The notes: generated from the sequence alone by a model not told the origin. A stretch of 64,000 nucleotides of DNA from Athripsodes cinereus (GCA_947579605.1 OX388305.1:38143542-38207541), one strand, 5' to 3'. Shown: positions 42,921 to 55,703, counted from the stretch's first letter. Made by a program: numbers and translations.

Positions 42921-45233
42921 TGAACATTGTAATATAGCACAATCCAATTACAAACTATATTTTTTATTGTTAAATTTGATTTGTAGAAAAATATTTATTT
43001 TAGATTTTTTGTGCTTATACATGCACAATATTATTTGATTCTACCCATGAGAAAACGTATAATTTAAGAGATAAATACATAAGGTTTCAATGCATGATTC
43101 TATAGTATTAACACTTTTACATATAATATATCGTCGCTAGAATGCAGAACTATTCTAAGTCCAATTTTAAGTAAAATTAAACTTTCCACCAAAAGTCATT
43201 TATGACATGCTTGTTCACGGTATGCAGAAGTGTAATCCCATGTACAAACCTTATATTAATAAAGAAAAAAACATTAAAACAGAAGTAACCTATGTAAAGG
43301 TATGTATTTTATTAACATGCAGAAGAATCCTAGTCTTATTTTGTGACATAGGATAATTCTTTATTATGAAATTCGTAGACTCACTTGCAAACTGGCTACA
43401 CTTACAATATTGGTAGTTGTCAAAAAACTATTAAAATTTACATTGTCTGTCGTCACTGTTCCGCGCTGTACTTTATTTCAATTGACTCTCCTCAACATTT
43501 AGTTCATTTGGACATAGGATAGTTCTGCATTCACGCGACAATATGTTCCATGGCCTTTTACAAACATTTGCTTATAAATTTAAAGCCGTGCTAATAAACA
43601 AGGAATAGCTGCTATTCCAAATGCTAGATTCGACCTTACCTATAGACAGAGATTAGTATTGGTACAAATTATACCTGAGTTAAGTTGCTCTTTACAAATC
43701 GTCACTTAAAAGTAAGAGGTTTTGAGTTTTTTTTTTTTCATAAAAAGCATTTGTTTCATTTTAATTTTTCATTATATAGAACTGTAATGAACTTGAATGC
43801 CAAACTTATCATGAACTTCAGTGCCAGCTCTTAAATAAAGAATGTCGCATGTGGAATAAGTAAAGCATTTGTTTCATTCTTATTTTTCATTGTAATGAAC
43901 ATCCACCAAAAATAGTCTCTTGATAATTGTAATATTGTCCAATAAATTATTCAGTTTTGTTAATATAAGTATTGATACAATGCACCATTATTATAAAAAG
44001 ATTGATCATTTTTAAGTTATGAATGCAAGTGAAGGTAAAGCGATGGCATAGTGCATAGATGTGGTAAGTACAATGTTTGGTCAAATCAAGATACGAAGAT
44101 AAGTACACAATAAAAGTGTATTTTTTCAAAAGTTATTGTGCAAAAATATGGTAAGCTGTAAAATATTAAAACACTGATTATGATAATGTGTTAATTAAGT
44201 CTTCAAATTCATAAACAAAGCAATAGTTAAACATCCAAAATGCTCCCCTGTAAAATCACCTCTGTGACATTTACCACATCTGTACACTATGCCATTGATA
44301 GTATTTTTGCAGCATAGTATTTTGTTTTTTTTTTACATAATATATATAATAATTTAGTTGTAAGATAAGTTTGTAATAAATTATTTATTGATTTAGTGTT
44401 AATGTCGTGGTAGCTACTAAACATTATTCCAAATGTTTGGAGTAAAAAAAACTGTACTAATACCAAACACTTCAGAACGACAGTATCCCCGTCGAAATTT
44501 TGGTCATTCATAGAATAAAATTAAAATGTTATTAGTACAGTTTTTATTACAAGTATTTTTATACTTCGTAATGTTTTTTGATTATGTACTATTTTTTTTA
44601 TTGTGATTGTATTTTTGTAATTGTGTATTGAGGTTATTATACTTAATTAATTTTTATTAGAAATGTTTTTGTTGTACAACATCAGTAATTCGTCCCCGAC
44701 ATGTCAAAAAAAAAGAGTCTGCAGTGTAAGGAATAGGTAAGTATTGTATTTTAATATAAATATTAATGGATCCAACATGTGGAGTAAATGGATGATAAAA
44801 GAAGGACAAAGAAAGTGAATGTGTTAATGTAGAAAGTAAATCAATACTTTAAATGTGTTGAATATAATATTGTTGTAAGGAAGGAAAAAGGCATATTCAA
44901 AAAGTCAAATAACAGTATATAGTATAAATGCTACAAGTAGACAAAGCTGCAGCCGTAGCAGGTGCTTAAGAGACGATATCTGGAGGAATAAAGACATGAG
45001 AAGTATGAGAACAACCAGTAAGGTTCGCATCTGCAAGACATGTGTACGCCCAGTTTTACTAGTAAAATTTTGAATCATATTTTTGTTTTGTTATAAATTC
45101 AAATAGTTTTAGTTTTAGTCCTGTCTTTATTATTATGTTACTTGATGTCTACTTATAAAATCATTGTTAGACTATTTATACGACATGCCTAGATAGAATT
45201 ATATTTTAAAAACTTTCTGATGCCATTACTATA
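42921..45233. other. Non-coding region with an inverted duplication and LINE remnant
   Basis: The segment 43540-43745 is an inverted copy of 45875-46050 (tgttccatggccttttacaa, atttgcttataaatttaaag, ggaatagctgctattcc). Short direct copies of aaagcatttgtttcatt lie at 43746 and 43862. At 44850-45065 an RTE-like LINE piece on the + strand includes RNKDMRSMRTTSKVRICKTC. No host exon found. Confidence 0.5.
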
Positions 45234-45880
45234 TTAATGGTGTTTGTGACTTTTTTTTGTTGGAATTGTTTTTCTGACTTCAAAATAATTATCCAACTTT
45301 AGTAAAGGAGTATTTAGTTTGGTTTTGTGAAAATTAAGTTTCACCATCCACTTGGATTGTGGAAAGAATGGAGGAATGAAATGATCTTCTATTTGGAAGT
45401 GGTCAGTTGTATAACTACCAACCTGCAATATTGTATAAAGATAATTATATTATTCTACGACACACTACCAGAAACACAAGCGAATGTGTACTTCAATATA
45501 AGAAATATTTGTTTTTGTTTGTGGAATTGACAATTTTTATTTGTTACAATGATAATTCAATTTTCTTGATAATGTTAAGTTATTTTATACTAGTGAAAAA
45601 TAAATATATTTGTTTTTACATACCTACTATAATATCATGATAAGAATCACTTCGGATAATATCCAGTACCTATATATGTCTTGTATTTGAAATTTATTGC
45701 TTAATAACTCTGATAAAATAAAAAAAGAATGCTTACAATAGGGCAGCCATGTAAATTCAGAGCCTTGTTGATTACGGTTGTAATAAAGTTGTTGCTATCC
45801 ATGAGAGTACAGAGGTTTTGTTTAAAAGAAAATAAATTTTGTTTGTATTGTTGGTTGATCAGCTAATATCCAATTTTCAT
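45234..45880 (-). pseudogene. DUF1091-like pseudogene (two exons)
   Basis: The first exon, 45880-45737 (48 codons), matches the middle exon of the family: MKIGY-stop-LINQQYKQNLFSF, then CTLMDSNNF and HGCPI with a good donor. It has an in-frame TAG where the paralogues have CAG or CAA, and its acceptor has lost the AG. The last exon, 45422-45234, is intact: VGSYTTDHFQIEDHFIPPFF, PQSKWMVKLNF and a C-terminus KTIPTKKSHKHH with good acceptor tattgcag. The family's first conserved exon was not found upstream. Because two separate lesions hit one exon, this is most likely a pseudogene, though the final exon looks unusually well kept. Confidence 0.6.
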
Positions 45881-46226
45881 GAAAAAAACTCAAAACCTCT
45901 TACTCTTAGGTGACCTCTTACAGGTATAAGATTGTAACAATAATAATCTGTCTAATTTGGAATAGCAGCTATTCCTTGTTTATTAGTACAGCTTTAAATT
46001 TATAAGCAAATGTTTGTAGAACGGCATGGAACATATCGTCCCTCTTCTGACTAACAGTCGTATCTGCCTAAATGTAAATTGTTCAGGAGAGCGTTTTTTT
46101 GTGTTTTGCCGTGCATATTTTCGTCTGTCCTAGTTATATGATACAGTGTAAATATATTACATTATTTTATTTGTACCTTTTCTTATATATCTCAGATCAT
46201 TTTTGTGACGAAATTTTGAGGAGTTA
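45881..46226. other. Flank with inverted duplication
   Basis: Right half of the inverted repeat shared with 43540-43745. No exon found here. Confidence 0.5.
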
Positions 46227-47124
46227 GTAGATACTAGAGGGTTACTCCCGGGAATTCCCGCCCGGGAATTCCCTCTAATTTTTATTTCCCGTTTCCCGGG
46301 AAAAAAATTAATCCTTTCCCGGGAAAAAATACAAATTATTAGTCATGCAGATTGCCATACCGATACCGAAATCTTTGTTTAGTTAACTGTAATAGTCGTG
46401 ATAAACTTGTAGAAGCTGACGAATATTTTGATATGAAAATATGAAAAATAATATTAATTACCAATATAAGTGTTATACTTAAAAAAAAAAACTTAATTAT
46501 AGCTTCAATGTATTCGTTTGAAAGAAGCATAATTATTCTAAATATAATTCGAAATCGGAGGTGTGTTTGGCCGACAATGTATAAGAATCCTACAATTTTT
46601 CATGTTTTTTTTTTACATATTTCGAAAAGTTAGATAGTTCTTAAAAATATTAATGCAGCCAACTGTCATTTTTTTTGTTTTATTCATGGATATTAACCGA
46701 TATAAAAAATCTTTTTATGTCGAAATTTCTCATTTTTTAAAGTCAAAAATCTTTAAAAAGCTTTGCCAAAATCCATAACATTTTTTTGCTTGATAGGATG
46801 ATCAAAAATTAAAAGTTTATATATTTTGTAAACAATTTTTATTTTGATATAACATAGAGTACCTAAATAAATCTCGTCAGTCAGCTATTTAGTTTTTTTT
46901 AAGCAAATTACTTATATTGGTAACAAAAATTTGATTTTTTTTTATCAAATCAAAATGTTTGCAAGGGTCAACAAGTTATGAGAGTTTTTATACCAAATTT
47001 GTTGAAAATTGAATATTTATAAATATAATAATGAATTTCCCGGGAATCCCGGGAAATTCATTTTAAAATTTCCCGTTTCCCGGGAACAAAAATAATCCGG
47101 GAAAAGATACCCTCTAGTAGATAC
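46227..47124. mobile_element. hAT-type MITE, 882 bp, 8-bp duplication
   Basis: The element 46235-47116 starts tagagggttactcccggg and ends aaagataccctcta. It is flanked by gtagatac on both sides (46227-46234, 47117-47124). Both ends are packed with cccgggaat words. No transposase inside. Confidence 0.88.
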
Positions 47125-47863
47125 ATCACATTTTATTTAGAATAATTCGTAAATACGACAAAAAATCAGAAAGCTATTCCAGGATATCGGTAACAGTTAC
47201 AGGTGTGATCTTTAGTGAGAATATGCAGGGCACATATAAGTACACATTGGTGATCATCACTCGATTTCGCCAATAATGTCAGAGGTGCTAATGTATATAA
47301 TATAATTTTGCAATTTGTTATGGAATAAATTCCAAAAATCTAGTTCAAATTATTTATGTGTAACATTAGAGCAAATGTACTTCCTCCTACCAGTATTTTT
47401 TGTCTCCTATAAATGAATAACTGCAATGTCAACAACTGTTTTTTAACTATAATTAAATATCAATCATATTTTGAACCACTCTAGATTAATCATTCCACTT
47501 GATTCTATTCACCGATAGTCAACCTATTTGAATAGGTATTAACTAGGTAGGTATGTTGCATATGATATACACATACATAAATGTGAACTTCCTTAAGGAG
47601 TGAACGACACAGAGTTTCGATGCTTATGAATCGACTTAGGCTTGGTTAAGAGTACTCTTTAAACCTAGGTAACATTCTAAATTCCTCTGTATCATGCTTA
47701 TTACATGACTTGAAATTTTGTTTTGAAAGTTGTATCAGGCACACAATGTTGTGTTGTGTTGGGTATTTATATGTGAAGAATATTATTGAAAGGAATGGTA
47801 TAGTTGATGGAAAATAATTATTTATTATTGTGCTGGAGTGCTGTTAGTTTTGATAGTACCTAT
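47125..47863. other. No feature seen
   Basis: AT-rich spacer between two MITEs; no coding region supported. Confidence 0.5.
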
Positions 47864-47878
47864 TAGTGATGTAACAAA

Positions 47879-48854
47879 TACAGTGGAACCTCTCATAACG
47901 AGTAATTCGCATAACGAGCAAAAAAAAATGTGAAAAGTTGCTCCCATAACGAGCGATACTTCGCATAACGAGTAACATAGAAAGGGTAAGTCCCTTTTTC
48001 ACGACATTCACTTGCGACCTTGTGAGCTGGGACTTCGGCGCCAGTACATCAGTCTGTGTTTAGCGCCTTGGTTTCACATGTGATCACCCATTCTTTCAAA
48101 ATTTGTATTGATATTATTAGTATTTTTTATGTGCAAAGTATTAAAATCCTTTCAAAATTGTCCCCAAAGAAAAAAACACAAGAAGACAGCCAGAAGAGTG
48201 AGAAAAATCATTGAAAAGCGAGAACAAGGTGTGAGCGTGGCATATCTAGCGCGCATATACTATCCGTCAACATCAACGATCCGTAGGCCTAGTCAAAACA
48301 CATTTAAGCGTTACGTTTTCGTTCAAACAAGACGAGGTTGCGAGAACGCGTCAATTTTCGAAACTAAAATACACAAGTAGCTACGAAAATTGACGCGTTC
48401 TCGCAACGTCGTCCGCGTTTGAACGAAAACGAAACGAAAACGTAACGCTTAAATGTGTTTTGACTAGGCCCACTGCACTATTCTCAAGAACAAAGATAAA
48501 ATTAAGAAGATGGATGCTTCAAAGGGAGTGTCAAGAATGTCTATGAAACGGTTACGTTTACAGTTAGTTTTCTAGTTAAAAATGGTTAATTATTTGTCAT
48601 AAATTCATATTTTTATTTAGGTACGATTTTTTCCTAATCTAGATTGTATAACAAGTTGTTACACTCCTTTATAAGTAATTTTATTTGAAAAAACGTCATT
48701 AAAAAAAATCAATAAGTAGGTACTCCAAGAATACTTATTCTTTCGTCATGGAACGCATCATTGTATTTTACATTGAATTCTATAGAAAAAAATGTTTCGT
48801 ATAACGAGTAAGAGTCTGGAACGAATTAAACTCAATATGAGAGGTTCCACTGTA
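47879..48854 (+). mobile_element. pogo/Tigger-type element with CENP-B-like HTH relic
   Basis: Ends cagtggaacctctcataacg and its mirror gagaggttccactg, flanked by TA (47879-47880, 48853-48854). Inside, the frame at 48164-48280 reads PQRKKHKKTARRVRKIIEKR, EQGVSVAYLARIY and STSTI, a pogo/CENP-B HTH. It continues after a 185-bp palindrome as TILKNKDKIKKMDASKGVSR. The catalytic domain is absent: a non-autonomous deletion copy. Confidence 0.85.
48286..48470. mobile_element. 185-bp palindromic MITE nested in the pogo element
   Basis: Left arm ggcctagtcaaaacacattt, aagcgttacgttttcgtt; right arm is the mirror, ending tgactaggcc. It breaks the HTH reading (STSTI / TILKN) in the pogo relic. This makes a three-level nest: hAT MITE, pogo element, palindrome. 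Confidence 0.85.
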
Positions 48855-49170
48855 TTCGTATTGGCATTCGCGAATATTCACATATTTCTAAGTATTCGTA
48901 TTAATATAAATATGCGAATGTTTTGCGAATGCAAAAGTACCGGATTCTTACCCGCTACATTGTAGAAAAAGGTACTGCAAAAAATATTCTTAAGAAAACC
49001 GAGGAGTTTAGAAATATTTTAAATTCCTATACCATTTTGAAAATTCAGCGACGGGGGGGGGGGGGGGGGGGTAGAAATTTTAATGATTGAGCAATATCCG
49101 CGAATGTCGGCATCAAATATTTGCATTCGCATTCGCGAATATCCAAAATCACACATTCGTTACATCACTA

Positions 49171-49757
49171 GCAGCGAAACTACACTGTGTGGAATTTTGG
49201 CCAAAATAACTTATGAACATAGTGTTGTAATCTTTATTACGCTCTTTTTGATGATAAATATTCTCCTTCAACATAATCACATCTTGAAAACGCATTATAT
49301 TTTATGATACCTATAATTCATAAATAAAAAAAAAATATTATTAAAGCAAAACAACCCCATTTGGATTTGATTAAAATCAATAATCAAAATATACAACAAA
49401 AGCAAAAAAAATAAAAATAAATTACAAATAAATGCAGAAGACTTGACAAATTTGTAAATATGAAAATAATAATAATAAATACATACCTAATTGTAGGTAT
49501 GTGCTCCCTAATGGCTCTTTTTAATTACCTGATGATGCGATATGATAATTAAATGCATAAACTGCAATATTTATGTACTAATCATCTCTGTTGGAGACAT
49601 GGCGGTACCTAGGTGGGGGGTGGGGGGAAACCAGGTTACTTAATAATTTTACCAGTAGGTACTTAAAATAAAACCATTTGTGTGCATTTTTTACATTAAT
49701 TTAATAATAGTATTGTAAAGTTTCACCTTGGATTGATTTCATACCATTACTGTATTA
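49171..49757. other. No feature seen
   Basis: AT-rich; a run of G near 49615-49627. No coding region supported. Confidence 0.5.
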
Positions 49758-50100
49758 TTAACCCTTTGCACTCCTATTTTTTTCTTACTACCAACTCTTT
49801 AATAGATTTTCGAAAACAGCACAAAAAGTGGTGTTGGTCAAAAGTTTTATAGAAATTTGAAAAACATGCAAATTTATTATTATTTACTCACAATTAGTAC
49901 TAAATTTTGTCTAATTAACAAATATACCTAAATTCACAATTTACCTTAACTTTTTTTATATGTGATACATTTTTAAACACTTTCCTGGATAAAGGTCAGG
50001 CTTCCTTTCACAAGTATCACAGTAAAGGGTTGTCTCCTTCCTCCCTCCTCTCACTTTTCGATTGGAACACACCATGCATTGACAAAATCTGTTTATTTAT
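49758..50100 (-). mobile_element. piggyBac-type 3' remnant with Cys-rich domain
   Basis: The terminal sequence ccctttgcactcc follows a TTAA (49758-49761). On the minus strand, near 50085-49970, CMVCSNRKVRGGRKETTLYC, DTCERKPDLYPGKCLKMYH and a stop give the C-terminal cysteine-rich domain of piggyBac transposases. The catalytic part is absent; the element is cut at about 50100 where another repeat begins. Confidence 0.7.
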
Positions 50101-50569
50101 TACTAGCTTTTATAACCCGGCAACGCTCGGGTTTAAAAACAGATATTCATCCAAATACGTGAGTTAAAACTACACAATCTCATTGAAAAAATGAACTTAA
50201 AATCTATTTAGCAGCAAAAAAGGTACATGTCATAATAATAATCAGCTCTATGAGTGCCAAAATCATATATACAATACATACAGTTTGTCAAAAAATAGTT
50301 GACAAATAATCGAGGGCGCTGTTATCTTTCACATTGTAGCCCTATCCAAACATTGATTGTGTAAAAACGAAACCTTGTAAGAGAACCTACTTTCACATTA
50401 CATTCATCACTTTCAATTCTCACTCTTTCTATCAGTCTCTTTCCGTGCATACATTTAGTTGCTGACTCTTTTTATTATTCACTCTTTTAGTTCCAGACAA
50501 AAAAAATCCTATAGCTAATAATAATAAGCTAGGACCTCTCCAAGTAAATGGACTTCTTACATACATACA
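50101..50569 (-). mobile_element. Helitron-like repeat end and low-complexity flank
   Basis: tactagcttttataacccgg and caacgctcgggtttaa match, in reverse, the 3' end of the repeat at 5015-5625. The rest is non-coding. Confidence 0.4.
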
Positions 50570-51265
50570 TATATACCATCACGCCACTTCCCTCGCGGGG
50601 TAGGCAAAAAGGATTGAGCGCTTTTTCCTTCTATCCTTGCATACATCTTTCGCTTCCGTCACTGTCATACAATTTTTCATGCATGCTCTCCTGTTCAATG
50701 TGCTCAACACGTAACCGCCCTGTAGGATTTGATTTAAATGATCTTGCTTTTGATCCTCGGACGTCCACGTCTCCGAGCACCATTCCTCTCAGCCAAATAT
50801 ATTTTCTTGGTCATTCTGTCCTCATTCATTCTTTCCACATGCCCAAACCATTGTAACTTATTTATATTCATCCCTGTAACCACACCAACTTTCATGCCAC
50901 ATTCCTTTCGTATATAACTGTTACACACACAATCTCTCAGACTTTTACCACACATCCTTCTCAACGATCTCATTTCTACCACTTTCATCCTTCTTTAAAC
51001 ATGTCCACGTCTCACTTGCATACATGAGTGTTGGCACTTAGATAGCAGAGTGCACTAACCATTTAGCTGTGGTAGATCTGTTCCTATTTGCAATTATTTC
51101 AATATTTGCAATACTTTCACAATTCCCATCTCTCGTGAACAAACTATCCAAGTACACACATTCGTCAACTTGCTCTAACACTTTGTTGTCAATCATTACC
51201 TGTCATACTGTTCTCTCACTTCCTCTTTCAAAGACCATGACTTTGGACTTCTTTTACATCATAAA
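50570..51265 (-). mobile_element. RTE-like LINE, RT end to C-terminus, decayed
   Basis: Minus-strand pieces from right to left: [16 protein letters not shown] sequence near 51250-51225, [20 protein letters not shown] near 51210-51140, MRSLRRMCGKSLRDCVCNSY near 50975-50910, INKLQWFGHVERMNEDRMTK near 50865-50810 and ARRRGRPRIK near 50780-50750, then the 3' UTR with ccgcgaggga type sequence ending near 50570. Several frameshifts and stops. It is the longest RTE-like fragment apart from the one at 61968. Confidence 0.8.
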
Positions 51266-52195
51266 ATCATTTAATAAATACTTAGCATTTTCACCTTCAG
51301 AGGCATATACTGGTTAAATGGCTGCATAATGATAGACATCATCTAACTAAGGATATTCTCACAATTACACATCCATGAAAATATGCTGTTAACTGTAATA
51401 TTTTACATTAAAGGGAAAATAAAACAGACTCAGAATTATAATATAAAACTATTTAATAAAAACAGTAAAATAAATATAAGAAATATGTAGTGTAATACAA
51501 ATGCACTTTTTGGCGAATGGAGCAGATATCAAAATCATCCTGGACGGCCTTTCCTATGTTTTCTTTTATAATTCTTCTTATAGAACTCACAGATAATCCT
51601 GAAAGAAATGAACATTGAAATTCATCAGCAATACAGTAATTTAACTTCCTAGAAACACGGGATTGTCATATAAGTGAGTCATCGAGACATTCCATACACA
51701 ATCATTTAATGATGCATTATTATTAAGCATCTGAGACATTCACTTCAGCTTTTTATTTAGCTTATTCTAATATTCGGTAAAATAATTTGCCTTTTTAAGT
51801 AAATTCATTACATTAAATATATTTTAAGAAGGCACAGAATTGAATAGTAATCTTGTAATAGAAATACAATTAAGTGTCGTCAAACATAAAAAAAAACAAT
51901 TTAAAATATTAAGACAGTGCTTACCAGTGTTGTTTGGAAAACATTGTTAATGTACCAGGGTAGTTTTTGAGCTTAAAACTCCGCTTAACACTGGGAATAT
52001 TTCTTGAAAACATTTTTTTTAGATACACTACGTATTGTTTTATTCAGTTTTATATTTTTTAAAGTCTTTTAAAATCAAAACAAAGTCACAAAATTTACCG
52101 GATCACCAAACGCAAACGCCATACAATTGACAGGTCGGACAGTGTTGCCAGTGTAAGTAATTTGTGTTTTGGGAATCGTGAGAAAATAATTATTC
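51266..52195. other. No gene seen
   Basis: AT-rich spacer without supported features. Confidence 0.5.
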
Positions 52196-53372
52196 TAAAG
52201 TAGCATTCACACTGGATGATCATTCAGAGTGTCAGGGTCAAACCTGTTCATCGAAAGTGAACACGTCTGTTCTCATTTGTTCATCCTATGCTCTCACTGC
52301 CATGTCAACACTCTCAGTCATGTTGTATGTATTTTGACATATTTTCGTACAAAAATATAATTAAATAAATAAAAAAATTAAAAAAAGCCCTTAAAACTAA
52401 TCAATATAGTTCTCAACTGCATAATAATTTTGTAAATGATTCTGACATTCTATACAAATTCATAGAGAATAAAACAAAAAATAAGAAAAAATTTGTTTAT
52501 GGTCGTTTCAGTGAAAGGTCCTTTCATCGAAATTATGACGGGCTGTTATCGCTTTCATCCGTCATCGCTAGTGATCACTATTGATGAAACGCCCGTTCAC
52601 ACCTTTTTATCTTGGAGGTTCATCCGGAGTGATCACTGAAAGTGAACAAATGTGAACGACCCTTTAGAAAACTGACGATATTATATTTTATTATTTATTT
52701 ATTTTTTTACTGTACATTGGTTACAATATTACATAGTGAAATAGTGGCATAAAAATAACAATTATAAATTATTACAATTATTCCTATACTATTTCGAAAA
52801 TTTAGCGATGGGGGGGGGGGGGGTAGAAATTGAAAGATGAAACGGAATTGTGAACAGTATGATTTATATCATGTTGGAGTAAAAATTATATTTTTCACAT
52901 GTGTAAAGGGTCGTTCACATACGTTCACTTTCAGTGATCACTCCGGATGATCCTCCAAGATGAACAAATGTGAACGGGCGTTTCATCGCTAGTGATCACT
53001 AGCGATGACGGAGGAAAGAGATTACCACTCGTCATAATTTTGATGAAAGGTCCTTTCACTGAAACGACCATAAACAAGTTTATTTGTTTAATTCTCTATG
53101 AATTGTATTGAATGTCAGAATCATGTACAAAATTATTATGCAGTCGAGAGCTATATTAATTTAATTTATGTGTTATTTTTAATTTTTGAATTTGTTTAAT
53201 TATTTTTATACGAAAATACGTCAAACTACATACAACATGACCGTGAGTGTTGACACGGCAGTGAAAGCATAGGATGAACAAATGTGAACAGACGTGTTCA
53301 CTTTCGATGAACAGGTTTGACCCTGACACTCTGGATGATCATCCAAAGTGAAGCAATGTGAATGCTACTTAA
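52196..53372. mobile_element. PIF/Harbinger-type fold-back element with ~450-bp arms
   Basis: The element 52199-53369 starts agtagcattcacactggatg and ends with the mirror (aatgtgaatgctact), flanked by taa (52196-52198, 53370-53372). The arms (about 52199-52670 and 52900-53369) are nearly complementary, including gtcagggtcaaacctgttca, gaaagtgaacacgtctgttc and tggtcgtttcagtgaaagg. The centre holds a piece of the 7120-type hAT MITE (tttagcgatggggggg, near 52800). No transposase. A single-arm relic lies at 60085-60163 and a satellite made from an arm at 26185-26935. Confidence 0.85.
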
Positions 53373-54835
53373 GGTCCCATTGTGCGGTATTTTCTGGGCA
53401 AAATGCACGTAATTTTGGTCACACAATCTGGCAACCCTGATTTTGACACTTAGTATCTCTATGCTTATTATGACAGTTTTTACGTTTAGTGTTTACGTTT
53501 AGTGTTAGAAATTCTATAATTATTTTGAATTTAGAATACTTTCATGAAATTTAAAATTACTGCAAACCATACAATAATAATTTTATCAATAGACAGTATC
53601 TTAATATCTAATTTTGAAAATCTTATGTTTTTAGATGCATGTTTTGAATAAATGAAATACTTCTAATGAAACAGATTGATGCAAGCATAATATTGAAATG
53701 ATATCCTTTACAAAAGTGCCTAACTACCATTATGTTAAGTGCAAGTTTTAGAAATGTTATCTATGGCTTGGTATAGCTATATTATGAGATAATCACACCC
53801 TTTTCTCTCACACCCTTTTCTGTGTTTGTTATAACAGATAACTTTATTTAGAAATTAAAAGAAACTCAGAATATCCTACAATAAAATAAGAACACATATC
53901 AATAGTATTGTTGTAGATATGAGTTTTTTTTATTTTATTTTGACTTTTACCTTACTTTGACAAAAGAACATTGAAGCATCATTGAATTAGTTCTGTGTTT
54001 TTGATATTATTGGTAACCATATTTTGAAATAAAAAAAACTATGAATATCAACAATAAAATAAGAACACATATTAATAGCATGGTCGTAGATGTATGAGAT
54101 TTTTAGTGATTTTCAAGTTTACCAAACATCGACAAAAGATCATTGATACATCATCATTTATAAATTAAATCTTTATAAAAGTATACATATTAAATGTTTT
54201 CAGCTCGCCTACTGGATGAGACATATCGTACAGAGGACATAGAAAACACAAAACAAACAAACAATATGCACCAACTAAAATATATATTTGTGTGCATTCT
54301 GTGTGTGTCACGTCGGCCATTATGAAATTAGCCCAAGATGTCAAAAATATGCAATTTTAACTCGCATAATTCAGAAGTTTTTATCATAACCAAACACAAT
54401 AATTTATAATCAAAATAATCCTTAAATGTTTAATTTCAGTACTGATGTATTTCTCATTACATCCATTGTGAAATTAATTCAATACACTGAAAAATGTTCG
54501 ACCATGAATATTGCTACTTACAAAAACTTTCAGTGATTTTCATACATTTGGCTGCCAATTTTGTGACATAAATTGTAATATCTTTATCAATATATAAGGT
54601 ATTTAAAATGTTTTTGGCCTTGAACGTGCCCAGGAGATGAGACCTCGTATAGAGTGTATTATTTTACTTCTGTCTTTCTTTATTTCAGAGTCCATTGAGG
54701 ACATACGTACATACATACATACATACGAACGGACTCAAATATTTATGTGTGGATTTTCATGTTAACGATGCCACGTATTTATTATTTAAAGAAAAATGTA
54801 CATTTAATTTTTTTTAATTACGTTATTGAGTGTGG
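53373..54835. repeat. Non-coding region with two diverged direct duplications
   Basis: aataaaataagaacacatat with attgttgtagatatgag and ttgacaaaag occurs at about 53879 and again, altered, at about 54053. Further right, ggatgagacatatcgtacag and gaggacata near 54210 correspond to ggagatgagacctcgtatag and gaggacatac near 54630. No coding region. Confidence 0.45.
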
Positions 54836-54845
54836 CTGGTCATTA

Positions 54846-55062
54846 GAGTTGGTGTAAGAAATATAATGTCGAGTATGATTCGATATAGGAGTTGGTGTAA
54901 GAAATACAATGTCGAGTATGATTCGATATAGGAGTTGGTGTAAGAAATACAATGTCGAGTATGATTCGATATAGGAGTTGGTGTATGAAATACAATGTCG
55001 AGTATGATTCGATATAGGAGTTGGTGTAAGAAATACAATGTCAAGTGTGGTTCGACATATGA
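54846..55062. repeat. 43-bp minisatellite, 5 copies
   Basis: The unit gagttggtgtaagaaataca, atgtcgagtatgattcgata, ta is repeated five times with few changes; the last copy is the most altered. The open frame across it on the minus strand is a by-product of the repeat. Confidence 0.92.
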
Positions 55063-55109
55063 GTGGTAAGGGTTAATGTTGTTTCTGACTGATTTTTTTT
55101 ATGGAATTG

Positions 55110-55400
55110 TTTTACTAACATTAAAATAGATATTTATTTTTGATACAGGAGTATTTAGTTTTGCTTTGTATAAATTAAGTTTCACCATCCACTTGGATTG
55201 TGGAAAGAAAGAATGGATGAATGAAATGATCTTCTATTTGGGAGTACCTAGTTAGTTACTAAGCTACCAATCTGCAATCATACATGATACAAAGATATAT
55301 TACTCTATGACACTCTACCAGAAACACAAACTGTTGAAAATGGCAACAAACGAATGTGTGCTTTAATAATATACAAAAAAAAAATACGTTGGTTGATTAG
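55110..55400 (-). pseudogene. DUF1091-like pseudogene fragment
   Basis: The last-exon homologue near 55290-55110 keeps the acceptor gattgcag and words for PSKW-type sequence (caatccaagtggatggtgaa), but has stops (TNstop early) and an extra ctttc that shift the frame. At 55400-55385 only the start of the middle exon remains (atggagatcagctaatcaac). Compared with 45234-45880 the sequence is strongly similar, so they share a recent ancestor. Confidence 0.6.
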
Positions 55401-55703
55401 CTGATCTCCATTTGATAAAAAGGTTATTAATCAATCTTAATTTATTAATCTTCTACCTAGTAACCTTTTGTTAAATGTTTGGTAGAAATGGCCATAAGAG
55501 ATGTGGGATAGAGTGTGAATGTGGCCAGGCTGAGACTGTTAGTTAGGTACATGTGGGAATGTGGGGGAATGTAAGAGGCACATAGTAGTAGAGTACTTTA
55601 TTATATTTTTATCCTCATTGATGCGCTAGGTACTTCAGTAATTAAGAGGCTTTCGTATTGTTTCACTCTAGGTCACCATCTATATATCTATCATCATTTC
55701 CAT

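Larger units (their letters stand above)
47864..49170. mobile_element. hAT-type MITE containing a pogo-type element
   Basis: Ends tagtgatgtaac and gttacatcacta and internal words (ttttgcgaatgc, gaaaaaggtactgc, ctataccattttgaaaattc) match the MITE at 7120-7496, in reverse orientation. No 8-bp duplication is visible. A pogo-type element (47881-48852) is inserted near the left end, and a run of about 20 G lies near 49052-49071. Confidence 0.8.

Noticed and set aside
44287..44511. Minus-strand 74-codon open frame
   Set aside because: AT-rich, no motif, no homologous copy; not supported as a gene.
43740..45870. Autonomous DNA transposon between the inverted arms
   Set aside because: No transposase and no target duplication; the arms overlap the DUF1091-like pseudogene upstream region, so an inverted duplication is simpler.
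54823..55044. 73-codon minus-strand open frame with repeated peptide
   Set aside because: A consequence of the 43-bp minisatellite; the unit length is not a multiple of three, so the peptide changes frame at each unit.
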